Shown one piece after another: positions 57,720 through 64,000 of a DNA stretch of 64,000 nucleotides. The notes beneath the pieces were generated by a model, which was given only the letters and a program-made list of their open reading frames with translations, did no database searches and was not told the DNA's origin. Numbering within the stretch: position 1 is the stretch's first letter; each line of letters starts with the position of its first letter. A program made the position numbers and the translations under genes. The stretch comes from Enoplosus armatus (taxonomy: Eukaryota; Chordata; Actinopteri; Centrarchiformes; Enoplosidae): the NCBI RefSeq assembly GCF_043641665.1, contig NC_092184.1:16428108-16492107 (forward strand), given 5' to 3'.

Positions 57720-60700
57720 GTAAGACATTAAGCTATCTGATTGTTGTCAATAAGCTTTCCTGTTTCTCTGTCTGTCCTCTCTTCTCTTTTTTTTCTCTAG
57801 CTGTCCTTTATTTTCCCTGCTGCCTTTATGGACTCCTCTCCATTTCAGCAGGGGTCCCCTATCAGCGGTGGTTTGATGTTTATTTCCTTATGTAGATGTC
57901 TGGTCTGCTGTTTCTCCATCACAACATGTTATTTTGAGTGCCCTCTTTAAAGTTGATTTACACGCCTATCATAAAGCTTGGTGATGAAACTGTAATGTCA
58001 CAGAGAGCATGCACCGTAACATCTACTATTGCAGCATCTGAAACACGCTGAGACCTCTTATCTCCTTAAGCGTCAGCTTTTCGGTAATTGAGGAGAAGCT
58101 GGTGAAATCTTTGAAATGTTTTAATGGATTTTAAATTGATGTCATGGTTTCCAGGCTCATTACACATGTGGGATTGCCTTTTCCTTATCCCCATTATGTG
58201 AGGGGTGCAAGGCAGACACATAAGCAGCTGCTTCGGAAAAAGGTTGGCTTCAGTCACTGTGAGACATCAGGTTAAGGCAGGAAAGAGAAAGTAGGATCCA
58301 GTGTCCACATATTTCCCATAATTCCATACTGTCTTTCATTATTTCTTTTAATGCAGGCTTTCTGTTATAAATATATAGTTTCCAAGCCAAAGCTGAGATA
58401 ACCCTGCGCATTACAATTACATCACCAAGGTTATTTTTAAAACTTTGGAAAGCTCCCTCCTGAAGCCACAGAAGTCGTTACACAACAGGCTGTGACGTAC
58501 TCCTCGTGATAAGTAAACTGAACGTCATGTTTAAAACTGGTGGAGTGCTCCTTTAAGACACTGACACATGTGGACATTTAGAAACCAGCCAAAAGACTAT
58601 TGTTTTGCCAGCAGAGATCTATTTTAAGCATTTTTCTCTTAATCCCTAACCCCAGTGCAGGAAACCAGGATTTTATGTTTACATGACTTTAAAAGAAATA
58701 AGGTCACCGGTCACTGGCAATAATCTGAGTATTCTAAGAATGTAAATGCGCTGATTGTAGCTGAACTCAATGCACAATATTCTGTCTAAGGTTTGTTCTA
58801 CCTATTTTAAATGGTCTCCACTGGATGTGATTATCCACATTATTTGTGTCGACCCATTCTGCCTTCCACATGTTGTGGGAGGCCACTGTGAGTCTGACAA
58901 AGAATTAAGCAGGTGGAAACAAAGAATGAACACAGCTTTCTTTTTACAATGTACCCAAAACCCCACGAGTCGCTACACGCTGAACGCAGCATCTGTCATT
59001 ATGGAAACAAACTACTGTGCATGTTGTGCACCCTGAGTTTGATTTATAAGGTTTTTAATAGCTGTTTTCTGTGGTCCTTGCTTATACACATGATCTTGAA
59101 ACAGAGATGCAGTTTGTCATATTTATATAGAGTCAGCTTCATATCAGTTTAAACCAAAACAACACCTAACAAATCGCTTGACAGTTCACTTTGAGGATGA
59201 CATAAAAGGTGTGTTTTTATATTAAATTACTCTGTTCTCACCTGTGGAAGCTAACAAGTAAACATTCTCAAGTAATCTTTTTTAAACGTGAACATGTGCC
59301 ATCCTAGGTATGAGTGCAGGTGTATCACACCTTTAGGGTAAATGATGTAAATGAGTGATGTCACCTCCTGGAAAAGTCTTCTTTCCTCTCTGTGCTTTAA
59401 CTCAATGTGCAGCTTGGCACCATATCTGGTTTTAGATACATGTTGACTGGACCAAGCAGCTTGTATTGTCACTTTAAACAAAGAATATATTAGACCATGG
59501 CCACATTGTTTTGGTTTTAAATTGAACAACAGTATACTTTGAATGTAATTCTGATCAACAGTTTAGCCACCATAAATCAGTACACAAGATATGTTATGAA
59601 GCAGGTAACTATGGAAACAAGGCCATGGTATAAGTCTGAGGTGTCCTGATATCTGATATTCAAGCGTCCTTCTGATATCAATATTGCCTGTTATTTTTGT
59701 TTGTCAGCACATGTCATCATGTATTCCATATTCATCCATGCACATGATAAAAGTGTGTGTGCAAGCACATGTGCAGTTAATTTCACAACAAGGAGTTATT
59801 TAAATGTTTGAGGTTGTTTGTGGTTCTGTGAGCACATGTGCATGTGTGTTTGTGCAATGTGAGAGGGTTAGCATGAGGTTAATGAACCTACGGACCAAGA
59901 CATGATGGATGGTCAAGCAAGCCCACAGTTAATATCGGCTTACATGAGGTCGACTTCCCGAAGGACATTGTCAAAATCCCAGTAGGCAAACATGAAACTC
60001 AGAGTGGGAAGGAATCTGTACACAGCGACTGCCAGAATGAATGTGTTCAGCCATTACCATATCATTGTTTTTGTACTAAAACCAAGTAACCATTTCACGT
60101 TATTATATACTTTGTCGGGCAATGTATAGGAGAATAATGAGTGCGACAGGAAGGTTTCACGGTTTGTGAGACCACTCCCCAACCAATGTTGGTCATATAT
60201 AGCAATAAATGCTCAGCTGCTTGCAACATTCAGCCACTGACCCTTCATCCTAGCTGGAGGGCAAAAGTGTTGACACAACACAAAATGCTATAAGATTGAG
60301 GCCGCCAAACTGTGAGCTCTGAAATTGTTCTGCTCCTGCTTTGGATCAAACTACTGCTGTGTCTTTTTAGATTCAGGTGCATTCAACAGTATATTTAGTA
60401 CATACTGTGTAGATATCAGATGAGCTGTTATGATGATCCACATAAAGCAGATCAAATGCTGTCCAGTCTCTAGGTTCAGTATCACAGCAAATGTCTGCAA
60501 GATACTGTATAATGGACTAACATTTTCATGTTAAATTCATAAGGTTGTTTTGCTTTGATATAATCTCACCTGCAGCAACGGCCATGAACACTAGAGCCTT
60601 CCTGTCACCACCCAAAACAACTACAATACTCTACTGCTCATGAAAGCATTGTGGAATAATGTATACAGCCTTTTAAACAATGCAGAAATTACTGCAAATG

Positions 60701-61123
60701 TACTGTCACACTGCTTATGTAAAGATAGCCATGAACCGGATCATCCCAGTCTAGTTTAACCCATGGTCACATCTTTTTAGTCTTCTGGAGGCTCTTAAAG
60801 ATTAGAGTTGGATTAAAATTTATAGCCTGAGAAATACATTTTTTTTTGTAATGCCCAAATTGCTAAGTAACCCAATAGTGTGAACTCCTTGGTTCAGTCA
60901 TAGAGAAATTCTAAAAATATCCATAGACTGTATTCTCCCATAAAACCCCTACACATGAGAATTTTGTAAGAAAGTCTGCCATGTTTAGGTCACTACTGCA
61001 TATAAGCAGCTCTGTGTTCTTCTTGGTCAGCGCAAAAAGGAGTTTGTTACTTTGCTCAGATTATACAGGGACTCCCCAGACACCCACCACTGCTCACATA
61101 TTATGCATTATGCAGGGTTTGGC
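57720..61123. other. unique non-coding sequence
   Basis: No gene or repeat recognised. A TTTTCTCTTTTTTTTCTCTAG pyrimidine stretch lies at 57780-57800. A minus-strand frame of 92 codons at 59251-59529 has no motif I can name. Confidence 0.45.
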
Positions 61124-61142
61124 GTGTGTGTGTGTGTGTGTG
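61124..61142. repeat. (GT)9 microsatellite
   Basis: Short GT run. Confidence 0.9.
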
Positions 61143-61188
61143 CAGCTTGAAGACATCAAGGTCAGAGTTAATTCAGTGGTGCTCTGAT

Positions 61189-61240
61189 CACACACACATG
61201 CACACGCACACGCACATACACACACACACACACACACACA
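61189..61240. repeat. (CA)n microsatellite, interrupted
   Basis: CA run with ATG, CG and AT interruptions, the longest clean part at 61218-61240. With the GT run at 61124 it could fold into a hairpin with a 45-60-base loop. Confidence 0.9.
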
Positions 61241-61732
61241 TAGACCCATATAGGCAGACACACACATGCAATCCATATAGTTGCCTTTAGAGAAAAAGTA
61301 AATAGAAAAAAAAAAAGCTCACATGTTCACTTTGAAGGCTTATCAGACCTTATTATGTCTCATGTTACATTTGCAGCGTTGGCCATGAAATTCTGTCAGA
61401 TTGATTTTCAGATGGGTCAGAAAGAGATGAAAGTATTCACTTATGCGAGCTTATGGCACAACAAACATAGCAGACTCTCCTCTGAAATGACCAGAGAAAA
61501 ACTAAAAAATAAATAAATAGATGAATAGTAGAATGATGAGCAACTAAATGAGTAATATATGTAATTCTGAACCTTTTCAGCTGTTCTTTCAACTGCGATA
61601 TGTTTTTGAAGAGATGAACAAATTGGCAACTGTTTCGCATTTAACCCCACAGCAAAGTGGAGTTAATTTAGTTCAGTTTATACATTTAAAAAAAAATTGT
61701 TTGTTAATTGGACTGAACCTGATGGCGAGGCC
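61241..61732. other. unique non-coding sequence
   Basis: No gene or repeat recognised. Confidence 0.45.
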
Positions 61733-62020
61733 AAGTCAAGTCAATTTTATTTATATAGCCCACTAAGTAGGCCCTGAGCCACACCACCTCCTCTCCACCA
61801 CAGAGACCTGGAAAGAGGACAGGCCACACACGCAGAGGGAGAGAGAGCCTTGATAACATGCAAACTAGAGAGAGAGAGGCTAAATCTCCTGGGGGACGAA
61901 AGATTCAGATCAACGACTGGACGAGGCACCAACAGCAAGGAGAGAAAGAGGTCCCAAGACAGCAAATGGTCCAGCACAGCAGAGAGGCTAGGGAGAGAGA
62001 AGGGGAGGGAGGGAGGGCAT
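61733..62020 (+). mobile_element. fish repeat with TTTATTTATATAGCCC core
   Basis: AAGTCAAGTCAATTTTATTT leads into ATATAGCCCACTAAGTAGG, then a purine-rich body (GGAAAGAGGACAGGCC, GATTCAGATCAACGACTGG, AGACAGCAAATGGTCCAGC). The CAATTTTATTTATATAGCCC opening, followed by text about one CAAG-type simple unit before it, is recalled from teleost dispersed repeats related to the one at 48080. The downstream border is vague because the body grades into GA-rich sequence. Confidence 0.55.
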
Positions 62021-62502
62021 GCACAGCTTTGCAGCTCAGTTGCTAGCTCTCATTTACTGATCGCTGACAGAAAGCATTTACTGTAAGAGCCCCTGCAGAG
62101 TTCAGAGACATACAACATACTGTGTTTTGTTTGGAATGGTCCTTCGACTTGCAGCCTCAGCCTGCCCCCATGCACGCAATGAAACTTGTGCACATGCAAT
62201 AGGGTGGAATGCAATAGTTTTTTTCATCTTCTGTCTAATTCATTGTGGTCCAATCACATTCCTTTTTATAAATCTTGACAGAGCTGTCTGAAAAAACAAT
62301 GTCTTCTTTGCGAATTCTTTGTTAAAGTGTATTTTGTCCCTCACGCGTTGGCACAATGCGTGAGAGCTTATGTGTTTTTAAATGCAGCCTCATCTACTTT
62401 GTAGTTTGAAGTTGATGCTTTTCCTGCAGAGTCATCTAATTTGTATTTGACATCATAAGATAAATATGAGGCTAAAAAGCTCTGAGACAGAGAGAAAGAG
62501 AG
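62021..62502. other. unique non-coding sequence
   Basis: No gene or repeat recognised. Confidence 0.45.
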
Positions 62503-62506
62503 ATAA

Positions 62507-62509
<3 letters not shown>

Positions 62510-62554
<45 letters not shown>
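62510..62554. repeat. (AG)22 microsatellite
   Basis: Uninterrupted AG run, preceded by a short imperfect AGAG stretch from about 62487. Confidence 0.97.
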
Positions 62555-62559
<5 letters not shown>

Positions 62560-64000
62560 GTGAGCGCAGCCTTTGCAAGAGATACTCACCCAAGCTCACC
62601 CCATCTTTCAGATCCCCACAGTGCCTCCTGACTCTCCACCTCCTCTCCCCTCTTCTACCTTTTCTGCTGCATCATTTCTGTCAGTCTGTCATTCTTTTCT
62701 TCTCGTGTCACCTGCTGGCCCTCTGCAGCCAGACAAGCATACGCCAGTGTACACATACAGTACTATACTTTGACAACATGCACAGCAAACTTGTATTTTC
62801 AGGAAAGTGTCAGGTGCTACTTCTGTGACACGATAACATGCTGCTAAAATAAAATAAACTGTAAAAGCACACAAAATGATTTATAGATACAATTTTAAAG
62901 GTATTTAGACTGTTTTATACTTGTGTCCTTGATTACTACTAGACTGTGGAATATAACCCAAATGAATTGGTTTTTTTTTTTGATTTGACCTCTCAAATTC
63001 TGGTCACTTCAAGTCTTATCAGTCAGCTCCTGTAGTTAATGTAGACAGCCTGAAAACAGAGTAACGAAGTAACTGAAGCATGCATTATTTTTAGTAAAGG
63101 GGCAAAGGATAAACTGTTATGTTTCAGCCTCACGATTAATGGATTGGTGCATCATTTTGTACACAAAGAGGAACTGCTGATGTCTAACCTTCTCATCAGG
63201 GTGAGGTACGAAGCTAAACAAGCTTGGTCAATATCATCAACTCTTTTAAGGGATGCTCCAATTAGATGAAGGCGCTGCCTTCAAGCAGACAGCTCCATCA
63301 AAGCAGCATTTCAGACACTTTTTCCAAACTAGAGCCCAGCATCAGACAGCACTGTCCTATTAAAGTGAGTCCTCAAATAGACTCAAAAGAGAACTGCCTT
63401 CTCACAAAACCACATCTTGGGGGCGATTTCACTTTGTTCGCACATGGGTTCCCTGCCAGCCTCTTTATTGAGGAGTTTTCAAACTTTGTCTGCTTGTCAG
63501 AGAAATGTCGGCTGTGCTTTGTTTGTACTTTTGCCACTGGTGGCAGTTCTGAGATATGAAAAAAGTTGCATCACCAATCCTTGATGCAAATACAGTCACA
63601 TCCCATATACATACACCAACCACCTAAAAATTCAAAAACTCTGTGTTCATGTGGGTGTGCGAGTCTATCCAAAAGGCTGTCTACAGTGCTTTGATAGACT
63701 ATCACACACAATGAGGAACCTATAGCTACTACCTGCATTATTTTTGTTGCTAATAGAGATGTTAAGAAATGGCAGCACTGATAAGGATTTATAGAGATGA
63801 GTGCAGAGTGGAAGTGAGGAAGAAAGGTGAGGATAAAAGAAGGAACAGAGGAAAGACAAGGCAAAGGAACGGGGAATGGAAAGCAGAAAAGAATGTAGGG
63901 ATAGTAGACAAAGTTGTGTGGCTCAAGGGAAATGAGAGGCAGTGGGGACAGGAATAAGGAGAGGAAATAATCCACCTTTCACAACATTTCACTGTGTCCA
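62555..64000. other. unique non-coding sequence to window end
   Basis: C/T-rich at 62590-62700 and A/G-rich at 63800-63965; a T-run of eleven near 62970. A plus-strand frame of 97 codons at 63266-63559 shows no motif. No gene recognised. Confidence 0.45.

Noticed and set aside
1..64000. CRISPR array, bacterial operon or phage
   Set aside because: Repeats are microsatellites or transposons, gene density is near zero, and the repeat families are of fish type.

Overview
The window reads as intergenic or deep-intronic DNA from a teleost fish, most likely a percomorph. The evidence is the repeat content: several dispersed repeats recalled as fish-specific (tails carrying TTTATTTATATAGCGCC, a GATTCTG-tailed LINE 3' end, a palindromic DNA element containing a CTATTTCTTGG core, and the CCAGAGGATGAA...AGCTGCTAGCATGGCTG-type repeat), together with very frequent long CA/TG microsatellites. 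I recognise no host protein-coding gene, tRNA, rRNA, microRNA or CRISPR array. Nearly all long open frames are chance or low-complexity frames through microsatellites and purine/pyrimidine tracts.

The parts that can be explained are transposon fossils. From 1.76 to 3.3 kb there is a decayed PIF/Harbinger element, with a terminal segment, a possible transposase C-terminal end on the plus strand and a Myb/SANT-like accessory protein on the minus strand. A LINE 3' end has been inserted into it. From 4.87 to 6.06 kb there is a frame-broken Ty3/gypsy integrase. A palindromic non-autonomous element lies at 9.05-9.39 kb, and a CR1/L2-like tail at 10.14 kb. At 27.3-28.8 kb there is an inverted second copy of the first LINE tail, an AAT-rich array, a fish SINE/LINE-like fragment and a Ty3/gypsy reverse-transcriptase relic. 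Further fish repeats sit at 44.0-44.8 kb and 48.1 kb. A HARBI1-type transposase pseudogene lies at 53.0-54.07 kb, a 650-bp inverted-repeat element with a second miniature element nested inside it at 55.83-56.48 kb, and a last fish repeat at 61.7 kb.

The rest is mostly unique AT-rich DNA with scattered simple repeats. A few stretches stand out as possible regulatory or transcribed sequence: an exact CTCF consensus at 30.16 kb in a CpG-bearing patch, an octamer plus head-to-head SOX pair at 34.49-34.56 kb, a GC-richer segment open in all three forward frames behind a splice-acceptor-like sequence and followed by AATAAA at 35.7-35.97 kb, and a weaker 71-nt exon-like segment at 57.65 kb.

The genes do not work together as a system. 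What remains is a record of successive insertions (LINE into Harbinger, miniature element into an inverted-repeat element) in a gene-poor region. Family names given for repeats come from memory of fish repeats and were not checked against a library.
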